This document shows positions 18,101 to 27,101 of a stretch of DNA of 64,000 bases, in pieces. Every line of letters begins with the position of its first letter. Position 1 is the first letter of the stretch. A program made the position numbers and the translations under genes. The stretch comes from Acidovorax sp. A1169 (GTDB taxonomy: Bacteria; Pseudomonadota; Gammaproteobacteria; Burkholderiales; Burkholderiaceae_C): the NCBI RefSeq assembly GCF_030704685.1, contig NZ_JAUZDX010000019.1, positions 62,001 through 126,000 on the forward strand, read 5' to 3'. The notes under the pieces were generated by a model. The model searched no databases, had not been told where the DNA came from, and was given only the letters and a program-made list of their open reading frames with translations.

Positions 18101-18856
18101 TCAGATCTGGAAGCCGCCGCTCACGTCCAGCACGCCGCCCGTGACGTAGCCAGCCTCGGGCCCGGCCAGAAAGCACACGGCCGCGGCCACTTCTTCCACG
18201 GTGGCGATGCGGCGTATGGCGTGCAGGTCCATGATGCTGTCGGGCAGGTTGCCGGCTGCGCCAGCGGCCATGTCGGTGGGCATGATGCCGGGCTGCACCA
18301 CGTTCACGGTGATATTGCGCGGGCCCAGGTCGCGGCCCACGCCCTTGGCGTACCCGACGATGGCCGCCTTGGTGCCGGCATAGTCGGCCACTCCCGCAAA
18401 GGCCACGCGGCTGCCCAGGCCCGAGCCAATGAAGACGATGCGCCCGCCGTCTGCCAGCCGGGGCGCTGCGGCGCGCGTGGTGGCCACGGCGCCAAGCACG
18501 TTGATGCGCCACTGCAGGTCCAGGCCTTCGGTATCGAGGCCAGGTTCGCCCACGGCCTTGCCTTGCACGGCAATGGCAGCGTTGTTGACCAAGATGTCGA
18601 GCTGCCCGAAGTGGGCCAGCACGGCATCGAGCAGCGGCTTGGCGGCAGCTGTGTCGGCCTGGTCGCTCTGCACGGCCAGGGCGCGCACGCCCTTGGCCTT
18701 GAGCTGCTCGACGATGGCCTGCGCCTTGTCGGCAGACGCCACATAGCTGATGGCCACGTCGGCCCCCTTGTCGGCCAGCGCCAGCGCCGTGGCTGCACCC
18801 AGCCCGCGCGAGCCGCCCGTGACCAGTGCCACCTTGCCTGCCAATGATTTCTGCAT
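18101..18856 (-). CDS. short-chain dehydrogenase/reductase
   Basis: The 251-residue classical SDR has the NAD(P)-binding TGGSRGLG motif (residues 14-21), NNAA at about 91, the catalytic Ser within FIGSG and the YxxxK pair in YAGTK. A conserved PG segment (VQPGIMPTDM) and a C-terminal DVSGG also fit. Length is standard. A ribosome site AGGAG precedes the ATG. It is divergent from a TetR gene across a 31-bp palindrome, so it is probably repressed by that regulator. The remnant oxidoreductase downstream suggests a former two-gene operon. The substrate is unknown. Confidence 0.85.
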   Translation of the reverse strand: MQKSLAGKVALVTGGSRGLGAATALALADKGADVAISYVASADKAQAIVEQLKAKGVRALAVQSDQADTAAAKPLLDAVLAHFGQLDILVNNAAIAVQGKAVGEPGLDTEGLDLQWRINVLGAVATTRAAAPRLADGGRIVFIGSGLGSRVAFAGVADYAGTKAAIVGYAKGVGRDLGPRNITVNVVQPGIMPTDMAAGAAGNLPDSIMDLHAIRRIATVEEVAAAVCFLAGPEAGYVTGGVLDVSGGFQI

Positions 18857-18910
18857 GAAAAACTCCTGTGGGTACGTTGATCGCCCTTGCCGAGATGGCT
18901 CGGGTCAAAA

Positions 18911-18941
18911 CATAACAATCGTTATGATAACGAATGTTATG
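18911..18941. promoter_or_regulatory. 31-bp palindromic operator between SDR and TetR
   Basis: The arms CATAACA..TCGTTAT and ATAACGA..TGTTATG are symmetric around a single central base with one mismatched pair. An extra half-site-like CGACCGTTATG lies at 18976-18986, close to the TetR start. The position between divergent genes suggests the TetR protein controls both. Confidence 0.6.
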
Positions 18942-19008
18942 AAATTCGACAGGAGGGGTCAAGCGGTTTAATATCGACCGTTATGAAAAAAGCCGAGGCA
19001 GTGGTCTG

Positions 19009-19596
19009 ATGGGGCGCCAGCGAGAGTTCGACGTGAACGTGGCGCTGGATGCTGCGCTGTGCGTGTTCTGGCGCAAGGGGTACGAGGGCGCCTCCTACAC
19101 CGATCTGGTGCAGGCCACCGGCGTGGAGCGGCCCGCGCTGTACTCGGCGTTCGGCAACAAGGAAGCGTTGTTCCTGCGGGCGCTGGAGCGGTACTACGAG
19201 CACTACATGGATTTCATCCCCGTGGGGCTCACGCAGCCGACCTCGCACGAGGTGGCGGAGTACATCCTGCGCAATGCCGTGGAGCTCAACACCCGTTACC
19301 CGGACCACACGGGTTGCCTGGGCATCAACGGCGTGCTGGCAGGGTCGGACGATGCCGAGCCCGTGCGGCGCGCGCTGATCGATGCGCGGGCCAATGGCGA
19401 GGCATTGCTGCGCGAGCGCTTCGAGCGCGCCCAGCAGGAGGGGGACCTGCCGCCCACGGCCAACTGCGCAGCGCTGGCCACCTACCTGTGCGCGGTGCTG
19501 CACGGCATGGGAGTGCAGGCCAAGGCGGGGTTCAGCCGTGAGGTGCTGAATGGGGTGGTGGATCAGGCCTTGTCGACTTGGCCAACAGCGGCCTGA
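19009..19596 (+). CDS. TetR/AcrR-family regulator
   Basis: The 195-residue protein starts MGRQREFDVNVALD. It has the TetR helix-turn-helix at about 10-55, including GVERPALYSAFGNKEALF, the recognition helix of this subgroup. The C-terminal ~130 residues form the ligand-binding part, with a Cys in HTGCLGINGVLA as in similar regulators of SDR genes. It is divergent from the SDR gene, and the palindrome at 18911-18941 is the likely operator. It is convergent with regA, ending 18 bp from it. Confidence 0.85.
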   Translation: MGRQREFDVNVALDAALCVFWRKGYEGASYTDLVQATGVERPALYSAFGNKEALFLRALERYYEHYMDFIPVGLTQPTSHEVAEYILRNAVELNTRYPDHTGCLGINGVLAGSDDAEPVRRALIDARANGEALLRERFERAQQEGDLPPTANCAALATYLCAVLHGMGVQAKAGFSREVLNGVVDQALSTWPTAA

Positions 19597-19614
19597 TCAA
19601 GGCAGCAAACGCCC

Positions 19615-20226
19615 TTAGCTAACCTGCTGCTTCTCCAGCTTGCGCGCCAGGGTGCGGCGGTGCATCCCCAAGCGCCGCGCCGTCTCCGAGATATTGAACC
19701 CCGTCTCCGCCAGCACCTCGTGAATCCGCTCCCACTCCAGCGTCTTGAGCGAGCTGGAGCGATTCGTCACATCCACCTCGGTGTCCCCAGCCTTGAGTCC
19801 AAACGCGGCCTCGATGTCGTCGGTGTTCGACGGCTTGGCCAGGTAGTGGCAGGCGCCCAGCTTCACGGCCTCCACCGCGGTGGCGATGCTGGCAAAGCCG
19901 GTGAGCACGACGATCAGCATGGCTTCGCTGGCGGCGTGCAGCTTTTGCACGCACGCCAGGCCGGATGCATCGCCCTTGAGCTTCAAGTCCACCACGGCGT
20001 AGCCGGGGGTGTGCTGGGTGAGCAAGGCTTCCACCTCGGGCAGGCTGGCGGCCTGCAGCACGCGGTAGCCGCGGCGCTCGAACGAGCGGGCCAGGGTGCG
20101 GGCAAAGGCCTCGTCGTCTTCGACGATGAGCAACTGGGGCTTGTTGCTGGCTGCCGCCGCCGCTTCGTCCTTGGGCGCTGCTGCGGCTGCGGGTGCTGCC
20201 GGGCTGGTGGTGCTGTCGTCCGTCAT
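19615..20226 (-). CDS. regA: RegA/PrrA-type redox response regulator
   Basis: The 203-residue protein has an Ala-rich N-terminal extension, then a receiver domain with LLIVEDDEAF, the phospho-Asp in AVVDLKL, the Thr in VLTGFAS and the Lys in LAKPSNTDD. A short linker leads to the Fis-type helix-turn-helix NISETARRLGMHRRTLARKL, the strongly conserved DNA-binding end of RegA, PrrA, ActR and RoxR. It follows regB in the same direction (84 bp). This family controls respiratory and redox genes, which fits the adjacent quinol oxidase operon. Confidence 0.9.
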   Translation of the reverse strand: MTDDSTTSPAAPAAAAAPKDEAAAAASNKPQLLIVEDDEAFARTLARSFERRGYRVLQAASLPEVEALLTQHTPGYAVVDLKLKGDASGLACVQKLHAASEAMLIVVLTGFASIATAVEAVKLGACHYLAKPSNTDDIEAAFGLKAGDTEVDVTNRSSSLKTLEWERIHEVLAETGFNISETARRLGMHRRTLARKLEKQQVS

Positions 20227-20310
20227 GGCGGTGGGGTCCAGGTGTGCTTGCTTACTTGCTTGCTGCTACTGCGGTGTGTTGTTCGTCGTCATCGGTCACT
20301 CACCAGGCCA

Positions 20311-21666
20311 TCACGCCAGCCGGTGGCCGCGCGGCATGGCCACGGCGGCCAGGGGCAGGCGGATGCTGACCTGCGCGCCGCTGCCTTCGCCGTCGCCAGT
20401 GCGGTTGCGGGCCGTGACGCTGCCGCCCAGGGTGCGCGCCACGTTCACCACCAGGTACAGGCCCAGGCCGCTGCCGGGGCGCTGCTTGGTGGACTGGTAG
20501 GGCTCGCCCAGGTGGTCCAGCATGCCGGGCGCAAAGCCGGGGCCTGCGTCGTTGACGGTGATGCACAGTGCGGGCACCTCGGCCTTGTCGTCGCGGGTGA
20601 TCAGCAGTTCCACCCACTGGGGCGAGGCGTCCCGTGCATTGTCCAGCACATTGAAAGCCATCTGCTTCAACGTGGTGTCCGACACCATGGGCGTGTCGTC
20701 GCCAAAGTCGTTGCGGTACGAAAACGCGGGTATCGAGCGCGTGGTGCGCCACTCCTCGGCCAGGGCGTCGACGAAGGTACGCACGGTGGTCTGGGCCGAC
20801 TCTTCGCCGCGCGCCTCGCCGGCCGACAGCAAGATGCCGCTGACGATGCTCTTGCAGCGCTGCACCTGGGTGCGCATTTCTTCGATGTCTTCGCGCAGCA
20901 GCTCGTCGCCCATCAGCTCCTGGTCGTGCTGCCAGTCGCCCAGAATAACGGCCAGGGTCGAAAGGGGCGTGCCCAGTTCGTGCGCGGCGCCCGATGCGAG
21001 CAGGCCCATGCGCACGATGTGCTCTTCTTCCACCCGGCGGCGGCGCGCGGCGGCCAGGCGGGCGTCGCGCTCGCGCAGGTTCAGGTTGATGCGGGTGATG
21101 AACACCACCACCAAAATCGCGTTGAGCACGAAGCACACCAGCAGGCCAATGACGTACAGGCTCGACAGGCCCTGGTGCAGGTCTTGCGGCAGGGCCAAAG
21201 GCAGGTGGTAGTTGGCCAGCAGGGCAAAGCACGCGGTGTTGATGCCCACCATGCTCCAGATATAAGCCCCGCGCAGCAAGATGGCGCCCAGCGCAATCTG
21301 CAGCAGGTACAAAAAGACAAACGGGTTGCTGGTGCCGCCGCTCAGGTACAGCTGCGTGGTGAGCACGGCCACGTCCACCAGCAGGGCCAAAAACAGCTCC
21401 ACATTGCGCACCTGCACGCCCGTGCGCAGGCGCAGCAGACTGATCACGTTGAACACGGCCAGGCAGCCCACCACCATCAGCATCTGGTGCAGGGGTATGG
21501 TCAGGCGCAGGCTGTGGTGCGCCAGCTCGATGGTGAAGACCTGGCCGATGACGGCCATCCAGCGCAGCTGAATGAGCTGCTGCAGGTTCTTGATGCCGGC
21601 GGCGGCATCGGCAGCGCGCGGGCTGCGCAAGAACTCGGCGCGCTTGGCGAGGCGTTGCAGGGGCAT
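20311..21666 (-). CDS. regB: RegB/PrrB-type redox sensor histidine kinase
   Basis: The 451-residue membrane kinase has about six transmembrane segments in residues 35-195. It contains the quinone-associated motif SGGTSNPFVFLYLL, a hallmark of RegB. The phospho-His is in GAAHELGTPLST (about residue 235). The redox-active Cys known from RegB (in RSQVxRC) is conserved here as RTQVQRCKSI. The N box (NVLDNARDA) and G box (RPGSGLGLYL) are intact. It lies between SURF1 and regA on the same strand, suggesting co-expression with the oxidase whose quinol pool it probably senses. Confidence 0.9.
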   Translation of the reverse strand: MPLQRLAKRAEFLRSPRAADAAAGIKNLQQLIQLRWMAVIGQVFTIELAHHSLRLTIPLHQMLMVVGCLAVFNVISLLRLRTGVQVRNVELFLALLVDVAVLTTQLYLSGGTSNPFVFLYLLQIALGAILLRGAYIWSMVGINTACFALLANYHLPLALPQDLHQGLSSLYVIGLLVCFVLNAILVVVFITRINLNLRERDARLAAARRRRVEEEHIVRMGLLASGAAHELGTPLSTLAVILGDWQHDQELMGDELLREDIEEMRTQVQRCKSIVSGILLSAGEARGEESAQTTVRTFVDALAEEWRTTRSIPAFSYRNDFGDDTPMVSDTTLKQMAFNVLDNARDASPQWVELLITRDDKAEVPALCITVNDAGPGFAPGMLDHLGEPYQSTKQRPGSGLGLYLVVNVARTLGGSVTARNRTGDGEGSGAQVSIRLPLAAVAMPRGHRLA

Positions 21667-21711
21667 GGCTTGAGTTTAGTTCGCTTAGTTTGACGTGCTG
21701 AGTTGGCGGGC

Positions 21712-22512
21712 TTAGCGCGTCTGCCGCCGCTCGTAGCGCACCACGAACCAGCCTGCGCCCAGCACCATCAGCGCCAGGCCGTACCAGGTGAGGGCATACA
21801 CCGCGTGGCTGTTGGCAAAGCGGATGGTGGTGAGCCCCGCACGCGGCCAGGTGGTGCCCGCCGTGGTGGCGGCGGTGCCGGCCACTTCCACCGCCTCGGC
21901 CGTGGGGTTGGCCACGCCGCGCGTGGGCAGGCCGGCGTCGATGAAGAAGGGGGCTGCGCGGGGCAGCTGCAGTGCCTGGGCAATGGCCGCCACGTCGCGC
22001 GAGAACCAGCGTTGCTCTGCAGGGTCGTTGCTGCGCAGGAAGCCGCCCTTGGGCTCGGTCATGCGCACCAGGCCCTGCACAGTGGCGGGGGCTGTATCGA
22101 CTTTGCCTGCCCATTCGGCGCGCTGGTCTTGCGGGATGAAGCCTCGGTTCACCAGCACCTGGGTGCCGTCGGCCTGCTGCAGTGCGCTGATGACCCAGAA
22201 GCCCGAGCCCAGGGCCGTGACGGCCTGGGTGAGCACGGTCTTGCCGGGCAGCCAGTGGCCGGTGAGGGTGACGGGCAGGTATTCATGCCCTGCGGCGTTG
22301 ATGCCGGGCCAGTCGCTGACCGGGGGCAAGGCCACCGGGGCGGCGTGTACGCGCTGGTCCACGCGCTCGATGAGGTCGAGCTTCCACACCCGCCGCTGCA
22401 CCTGCCAGGTGCCCAGGGCCACAAAGCCCAGGAAGAGGGAGATGCCCAGCACCAGCAGCACGGCGCGGCGCCAGCGTCGCGATGCTGCAGGGGCTGCTTG
22501 GGTTGCGGTCAT
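21712..22512 (-). CDS. SURF1-family oxidase assembly protein
   Basis: This is 266 residues from ATG 22512 (AAGGACC upstream); the longer frame to 22584 has no good start. The topology is typical SURF1: one N-terminal membrane span (about 17-38) followed by TWQVQRR, a large periplasmic domain with GFWVISAL and VNRGFIP, and a C-terminal span (about 238-258). SURF1 assists haem-copper oxidase assembly. Its place directly after cyoD assigns it to the bo3-type oxidase here. No cyoE (haem O synthase) gene is in the cluster. Confidence 0.85.
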   Translation of the reverse strand: MTATQAAPAASRRWRRAVLLVLGISLFLGFVALGTWQVQRRVWKLDLIERVDQRVHAAPVALPPVSDWPGINAAGHEYLPVTLTGHWLPGKTVLTQAVTALGSGFWVISALQQADGTQVLVNRGFIPQDQRAEWAGKVDTAPATVQGLVRMTEPKGGFLRSNDPAEQRWFSRDVAAIAQALQLPRAAPFFIDAGLPTRGVANPTAEAVEVAGTAATTAGTTWPRAGLTTIRFANSHAVYALTWYGLALMVLGAGWFVVRYERRQTR

Positions 22513-22639
22513 CGGAAGGTCCTTGGTTCGGTCATTGCACTGGCCCCAAAACAGCTGCGGCCGCTGTGGGCGGCCGCTTCGCAAGGGTTGGTGTACGCCC
22601 CGCCCCGCATCGTCGTGGGGCGTCGGGGCGCTGCACCCA

Positions 22640-23083
22640 TCAAGGGGTGTGGTGGCCCGCTGCCGCGCCGCTCTCCGTCTGGGTGGGCGGGGTGGGCGTG
22701 GGGTGGCCGGGCATCATGTTGGCGTTCATGTGGAACATGACCCAGAGCGTGCCGCTGATGGCAATGGCCACGAAGACCACGGTGAAGATGGTGGACAGCA
22801 GCGTCCAGCCGCCCTCGACCTTGCCGTTCATGTGCAGGAAGCAGACCATGTGCACCAGGATCTGCAGCACCGCGAAGCCGCCGAGCACGAGGATGGCGGT
22901 GTTGCGGTCGGCAATGACCTTGGACATGACCAGCCAGAACGGGATGGCGGTGAGGATGATGGACAGCACGAAGCCGACCATGTAGCCCGAGAACGTGCTG
23001 TGCGGGCCTACGTCGCCATGGTGGTCATCGTGGTGATCGTCATGGCTGTGGCCAGCGTTGGCGGTGTGTTGTGCGGCGCTCAT
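22640..23083 (-). CDS. cyoD: cytochrome bo3 ubiquinol oxidase subunit IV
   Basis: The 147-residue protein has a His/Asp-rich N-terminus (HSHDDHHDDHH) and three transmembrane segments (about 34-55, 63-85, 97-118), as in CyoD. The motif HMVCFLHM is characteristic. The C-terminus has a Pro/Thr-rich tail longer than usual. Its ATG begins immediately after the cyoC stop, so it is translationally coupled. It is an accessory subunit thought to stabilise the oxidase. Confidence 0.9.
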   Translation of the reverse strand: MSAAQHTANAGHSHDDHHDDHHGDVGPHSTFSGYMVGFVLSIILTAIPFWLVMSKVIADRNTAILVLGGFAVLQILVHMVCFLHMNGKVEGGWTLLSTIFTVVFVAIAISGTLWVMFHMNANMMPGHPTPTPPTQTESGAAAGHHTP

Positions 23084-23743
23084 TTACAGCACTCCCATCA
23101 GGTACACGAAGGTGAAGACGCCGATCCAGACGACGTCCAGGAAGTGCCAGAACATCGACAGGCACATCAGCCGGCGCTTGTTCTCGTGGATCAGGCCGTG
23201 CTTCTTGATCTGCAGCATCAGCACCACCAGCCAGATCAGGCCGAAGGTGACGTGCAGGCCGTGGGTGCCGACCAGCGTGAAGAACGCCGACAGGAAGGCG
23301 CTGCGCTGCGGGCCCGCGCCCTGGTGGATCAGGTGGTAGAACTCATACAGCTCCAGCGCCAGAAAGCACAGGCCGAACACGCCGGTGATGGCCAGCCACA
23401 GCAGCGTGCCATTCACGTTGTTCTGCTGCTTCTTGATCATGGCGAAGCCGAAGGTGATCGACGATGCCAGCAGGAAGGCGGTGTTGATGGCCACCAGCGT
23501 CAGGTCGAACAGCTGCGCGCCGGTGGGGCCGGCGGCGTAGCTGCGGCCCAGCACGCCGTAGGTGGCGAACAGCGCGGCGAAGATGAGGCAGTCGCTCATC
23601 AGGTAGAGCCAGAAACCGAGGGCGGTGCCGTTTTCGGGGTGCGGCTCGTGCGCCAGGTGGTACTCACGGCGCGCCAGCGTGGCGCCCGTGGGGCCGCCTT
23701 GCGTGATGGCGGCGGCGGCTTGGTTGTAGGTGATATCAGACAT
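23084..23743 (-). CDS. cyoC: cytochrome bo3 ubiquinol oxidase subunit III
   Basis: The 219-residue protein starts at ATG 23743, eight bases inside the cyoB end, indicating translational coupling. It has five predicted spans. The family motifs [22 protein letters not shown] and [19 protein letters not shown] match subunit III of haem-copper oxidases. An upstream ATG at 23752 is possible but less likely. Confidence 0.93.
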   Translation of the reverse strand: MSDITYNQAAAAITQGGPTGATLARREYHLAHEPHPENGTALGFWLYLMSDCLIFAALFATYGVLGRSYAAGPTGAQLFDLTLVAINTAFLLASSITFGFAMIKKQQNNVNGTLLWLAITGVFGLCFLALELYEFYHLIHQGAGPQRSAFLSAFFTLVGTHGLHVTFGLIWLVVLMLQIKKHGLIHENKRRLMCLSMFWHFLDVVWIGVFTFVYLMGVL

Positions 23744-25745
23744 GGCTGGCACGCAGTTGTTGGGTACGCAGGTTCTCGGTCTCCGTCACTTGCGCGGCGG
23801 GGATGTAGAAGTCACGCTTGTAGTTGAACGTGTGGACGATGGCGACCAGCACCACACCCGCAAACGACAGGCCGGCCAGCAGCCACATGTGCCAGATGAG
23901 GGCGAAGCCCAGCACCAGCGACAGGCCCGAGATGATCACGCCCGAGCCGGTGTTGGAAGGCATGTGGATGGGCGCATAGCCGGTGAGGGGGCGCGCGTAG
24001 GCGTGCTTCTTCATGTCCCACCAGGCGTCGATCTCGTACACCTTGGGGGTGAAGGCGAAGTTGTAGTCCGGTGGGGGCGACGAAGTGGCCCACTCCAGCG
24101 TGCGGGCGTCCCATGGGTCGCCGGTGTGGTCGCGCAGCTGTTCGCGCTTCAAGTAGCTCACCACGATCTGGATCAGCAGGCAGGCGATGCCCAGGGCGAT
24201 CAGGCCGGCGCCGATGGCGGCGATGACGAACCAGATCTGCAGCGACTGGTCTTCGAAGTGGTTGGCACGGCGGGTGACGCCCATCAGGCCCAGGATGTAC
24301 AGCGGCATGAAGGCGACATAGAAGCCCACCACCCACAGCCAGAAGGAGCACAGGCCCCAGAAGCGGTCAAGCTTGTAGCCGAAGGCCTTGGGGTACCAGT
24401 AGTTGATGCCGGCGAACAGGCCGAAAAGCACGCCGCCGATGATCACGTTGTGGAAGTGGGCGATCAGGAACAGGCTGTTGTGCAGCACGAAGTCGGCCGG
24501 GGGCACGGCCAGCAGCACGCCGGTCATGCCGCCGATGGCGAAGGTGACCATGAAGGCCAGGGTCCACATCATGGGCAGCTCGAAGCGGATGCGGCCCTTG
24601 TACATGGTGAACAGCCAGTTGAAGATCTTCGCGCCCGTGGGGATCGAGATGATCATCGTGGTGATGCCGAAGAAGGTGTTCACGCTGGCGCCGGAGCCCA
24701 TGGTGAAGAAGTGGTGCAGCCACACGAGGTACGACAGGATGGTGATCACCACCGTGGCGTACACCATGGAGGTGTAGCCGAACAGGCGCTTCTTGCAGAA
24801 CGTGGCCACCACTTCAGAGAAGATGCCGAAGCACGGCAGGATCAGGATGTAGACCTCGGGGTGGCCCCAGATCCAGATCAGGTTCACGTACAGCATGGCG
24901 TTGCCGCCCAGGTCGTTGGTAAAGAAGTTGGTGCCGATATAGCGGTCCAGCGACATCAGCACCAGCGCTGCGGTGAGCACGGGGAACGAGGCGACGATGA
25001 GTGCGTTGGTGCACAGGGCCGTCCACGTGAAGATGGGCATGCGCATGAGGTTCATGCCGGGTGCGCGCATCTTGATGATGGTGACGATCAGGTTGATGCC
25101 CGAGAGCGTGGTGCCCACCCCGGCGATCTGCAGTGCCCATATGTAGTAGTCCAGCCCCACCCCCGGGTTCTGCGCCCCCAGGTTCGACAATGCCAGCCAG
25201 CCTGCAGTGGAGAACTCGCCCAGGAACAGCGACACCATCACCAGGATGGCACCGGCGGTGGTCATCCAGAAGCTGAAGTTGTTGAGGAACGGGAAGGACA
25301 CGTCGCGCGCGCCGATCTGCAGCGGCACGAGGTAGTTCATGAGGCCGGTGACCAGCGGCATGGCCACGAAGAAGATCATGATCACGCCGTGGGCGGTGAA
25401 GATCTGGTCGTAGTGGTGCGGCGGCAGGTAGCCCATGTTGTCGCCAAAGGCCATGGCCTGCTGCAGGCGCATCATCAGTGCGTCGGCAAAGCCGCGCAGC
25501 AGCATGACCACGCCCAGGATCATGTACATGATGCCGATCTTCTTGTGGTCGATGCTGCAGATCCAGTCGCGCCACAGGGTGCCCCACAGGCGGAACTTGG
25601 TGATGCCGGCCAGAACGACCAGGCCGCCGAGCACGACGCCGATGAAGGTGATGAGCACGATGGGCTCGTGCGCCATGGGAATGGAGTCCCAGGTGATTCG
25701 GCCCAAGGCCCAATGCGGTGATGCGGTAACGGGTGAGGTGGACAT
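23736..25745 (-). CDS. cyoB: cytochrome bo3 ubiquinol oxidase subunit I
   Basis: The 669-residue catalytic subunit matches the usual CyoB length. It contains the haem and CuB ligand segments: [11 protein letters not shown] (low-spin haem His), [12 protein letters not shown] (CuB His cross-linked to Tyr) and LHHFFTMG (two CuB His). The segment [13 protein letters not shown] carries the high-spin and low-spin haem ligands. It has about fifteen spans. It lies 24 bp after cyoA. It reduces oxygen to water with electrons from ubiquinol and pumps protons. Confidence 0.96.
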   Translation of the reverse strand: MSTSPVTASPHWALGRITWDSIPMAHEPIVLITFIGVVLGGLVVLAGITKFRLWGTLWRDWICSIDHKKIGIMYMILGVVMLLRGFADALMMRLQQAMAFGDNMGYLPPHHYDQIFTAHGVIMIFFVAMPLVTGLMNYLVPLQIGARDVSFPFLNNFSFWMTTAGAILVMVSLFLGEFSTAGWLALSNLGAQNPGVGLDYYIWALQIAGVGTTLSGINLIVTIIKMRAPGMNLMRMPIFTWTALCTNALIVASFPVLTAALVLMSLDRYIGTNFFTNDLGGNAMLYVNLIWIWGHPEVYILILPCFGIFSEVVATFCKKRLFGYTSMVYATVVITILSYLVWLHHFFTMGSGASVNTFFGITTMIISIPTGAKIFNWLFTMYKGRIRFELPMMWTLAFMVTFAIGGMTGVLLAVPPADFVLHNSLFLIAHFHNVIIGGVLFGLFAGINYWYPKAFGYKLDRFWGLCSFWLWVVGFYVAFMPLYILGLMGVTRRANHFEDQSLQIWFVIAAIGAGLIALGIACLLIQIVVSYLKREQLRDHTGDPWDARTLEWATSSPPPDYNFAFTPKVYEIDAWWDMKKHAYARPLTGYAPIHMPSNTGSGVIISGLSLVLGFALIWHMWLLAGLSFAGVVLVAIVHTFNYKRDFYIPAAQVTETENLRTQQLRASHV

Positions 25746-25769
25746 GGTAGTCAGTCTCTTAGGCGCGGA

Positions 25770-26834
25770 TCATTGGCGGGAAAGGGTGCGGTCGTGGACC
25801 GTGGCGTGGCGCGCTTCGAGGGCCGCCACGATCTGGGCGGCGTTGTCGGTGGTGCATACGTCCTGGGGCAGGTTGATGCCCATGGCCTTCATGTAGGCCT
25901 CGCCGCCGCGCTCGTCGATGCTCATCATGTGGTGCATGCACATCTTGCCTTCCTCGACGCAGCGGTTGAGCACCTTGTCGTACAGGCCGTCTTCCACGCT
26001 GGCAAAGCGCTGCACGGGGTCGCGCTCGCTGGGCTTGACGAGGTTCAGGTAAGTGGTTTTGTCCAGCGCCTTGCCTTCGGTCTTGGCCTTGGCCACCCAC
26101 TGCTCGAAGTCGCCCTGGCTCAGGCCGTGGAACTTGAAGGTCATGCCCGAGAAGCCAGCGCCGCTGTAGTGCGATGCGATGCCGGGGTACACGCCGGGCT
26201 TGTTGATCACCGCGTTGAGCTCGGTCTGCATGCCGGGCATGGCGTAGATCATGCCTGCCAGGTTGGACACGTAGAACGAGTTCATCGTGGAGGTGGCGGT
26301 GAGCTTGAACAGGATGGGGCGGTCTACCGGGGCGGCCAGCTCATTGACCGTGGCGATGCCCTGCTCGGGGTAGAAGAACAGCCATTTCCAGTCCATTGCG
26401 ACGACCTGCACCACCAGGGGGGTGGCCTGGGCTTCGAGCGGCTTGGTGGCCGAGATGCGGTCGAGCGGGCGGTAGGGGTCGAGCTTGTGGGTGCCGATCC
26501 AGGTCAGCGCGCCCAGGGCGATGATGATCAACAGGGGCACGGTCCAGATCACCAGCTCCAGCGTGGTGGAGTGGTGCCAGTCGGGGTCGTAGTCCGCTTC
26601 GGTGTTGGCGGTGTTCGACTGGCGGTACTTCCAGGCGAACCACAGCGTGAGGGCGATCACCGGGACGATGATGATCAGCATCAGCAAGGTGGCCTGCACG
26701 ACCATGTGGCCCTGCTGCGAGGCGACGTCGCCTGCGGGGTTGAGGACGACAGCCTTGCTGCAGCCGGCGAGGCTGGTGGCTGTGGCCGCCAACGCAAGCC
26801 ATGCCGGCCTGCGAAGTTGGGGAAGTTTGAACAT
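25770..26834 (-). CDS. cyoA: cytochrome bo3 ubiquinol oxidase subunit II
   Basis: This is 354 residues from ATG 26834. The signal peptide ends with lipobox LAGC (about residue 25), as in CyoA lipoproteins. Two spans follow (about 45-70 and 90-110), then a periplasmic cupredoxin domain with WKWLFFYPEQGIATVNELA. The binuclear CuA cysteine cluster of cytochrome c oxidases is absent, as expected of a quinol oxidase. It is the first gene of the cyo operon. The upstream 267 bp contain nested palindromes that may control it. Confidence 0.93.
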   Translation of the reverse strand: MFKLPQLRRPAWLALAATATSLAGCSKAVVLNPAGDVASQQGHMVVQATLLMLIIIVPVIALTLWFAWKYRQSNTANTEADYDPDWHHSTTLELVIWTVPLLIIIALGALTWIGTHKLDPYRPLDRISATKPLEAQATPLVVQVVAMDWKWLFFYPEQGIATVNELAAPVDRPILFKLTATSTMNSFYVSNLAGMIYAMPGMQTELNAVINKPGVYPGIASHYSGAGFSGMTFKFHGLSQGDFEQWVAKAKTEGKALDKTTYLNLVKPSERDPVQRFASVEDGLYDKVLNRCVEEGKMCMHHMMSIDERGGEAYMKAMGINLPQDVCTTDNAAQIVAALEARHATVHDRTLSRQ

Positions 26835-26911
26835 GTGATGGGCCCAACAAAAGCGTTTAGGGGTAAACGCGAATGACAATTTGCCACTCAATGTAATAGG
26901 GCCACCAAATT

Positions 26912-26934
26912 TGTCCATTGGACATTTTGTCCAA
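26912..26934. promoter_or_regulatory. nested TGTCCA palindromes upstream of cyoA
   Basis: TGTCCA-T-TGGACA (26912-26924) is a perfect palindrome. Its right half also pairs with a downstream GTCCAA (TTGGAC-ATTTT-GTCCAA, 26918-26934). There are thus three TGTCCA-like half-sites in 24 bp between the divergent cyoA and transporter genes, about 80 bp upstream of cyoA. An oxygen or redox regulator site is plausible but unproven. Confidence 0.45.
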
Positions 26935-27069
26935 GGTCAAGCTTTTGCCCCATTCCGGTGCCATTGGCTCCAGGCCTTGACCCCGTCGTGAGCACACTAT
27001 GGCATTTGTCCTGCAAGAACTTCAGGGAAAGCGCACTTGCCCTCAATAGGGCCAGGGTGTAAAACGTAG

Positions 27070-27084
27070 GTGTATCTGTTACAC
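27070..27084. promoter_or_regulatory. small inverted repeat before the MHS transporter
   Basis: GTGTA-TCTGT-TACAC lies 17 bp upstream of the transporter start and just before its GAGGAA ribosome site. It could be an operator or a short mRNA hairpin. Evidence is symmetry and place only. Confidence 0.3.
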
Positions 27085-27101
27085 AACGAGGAATCCCTTC
27101 C

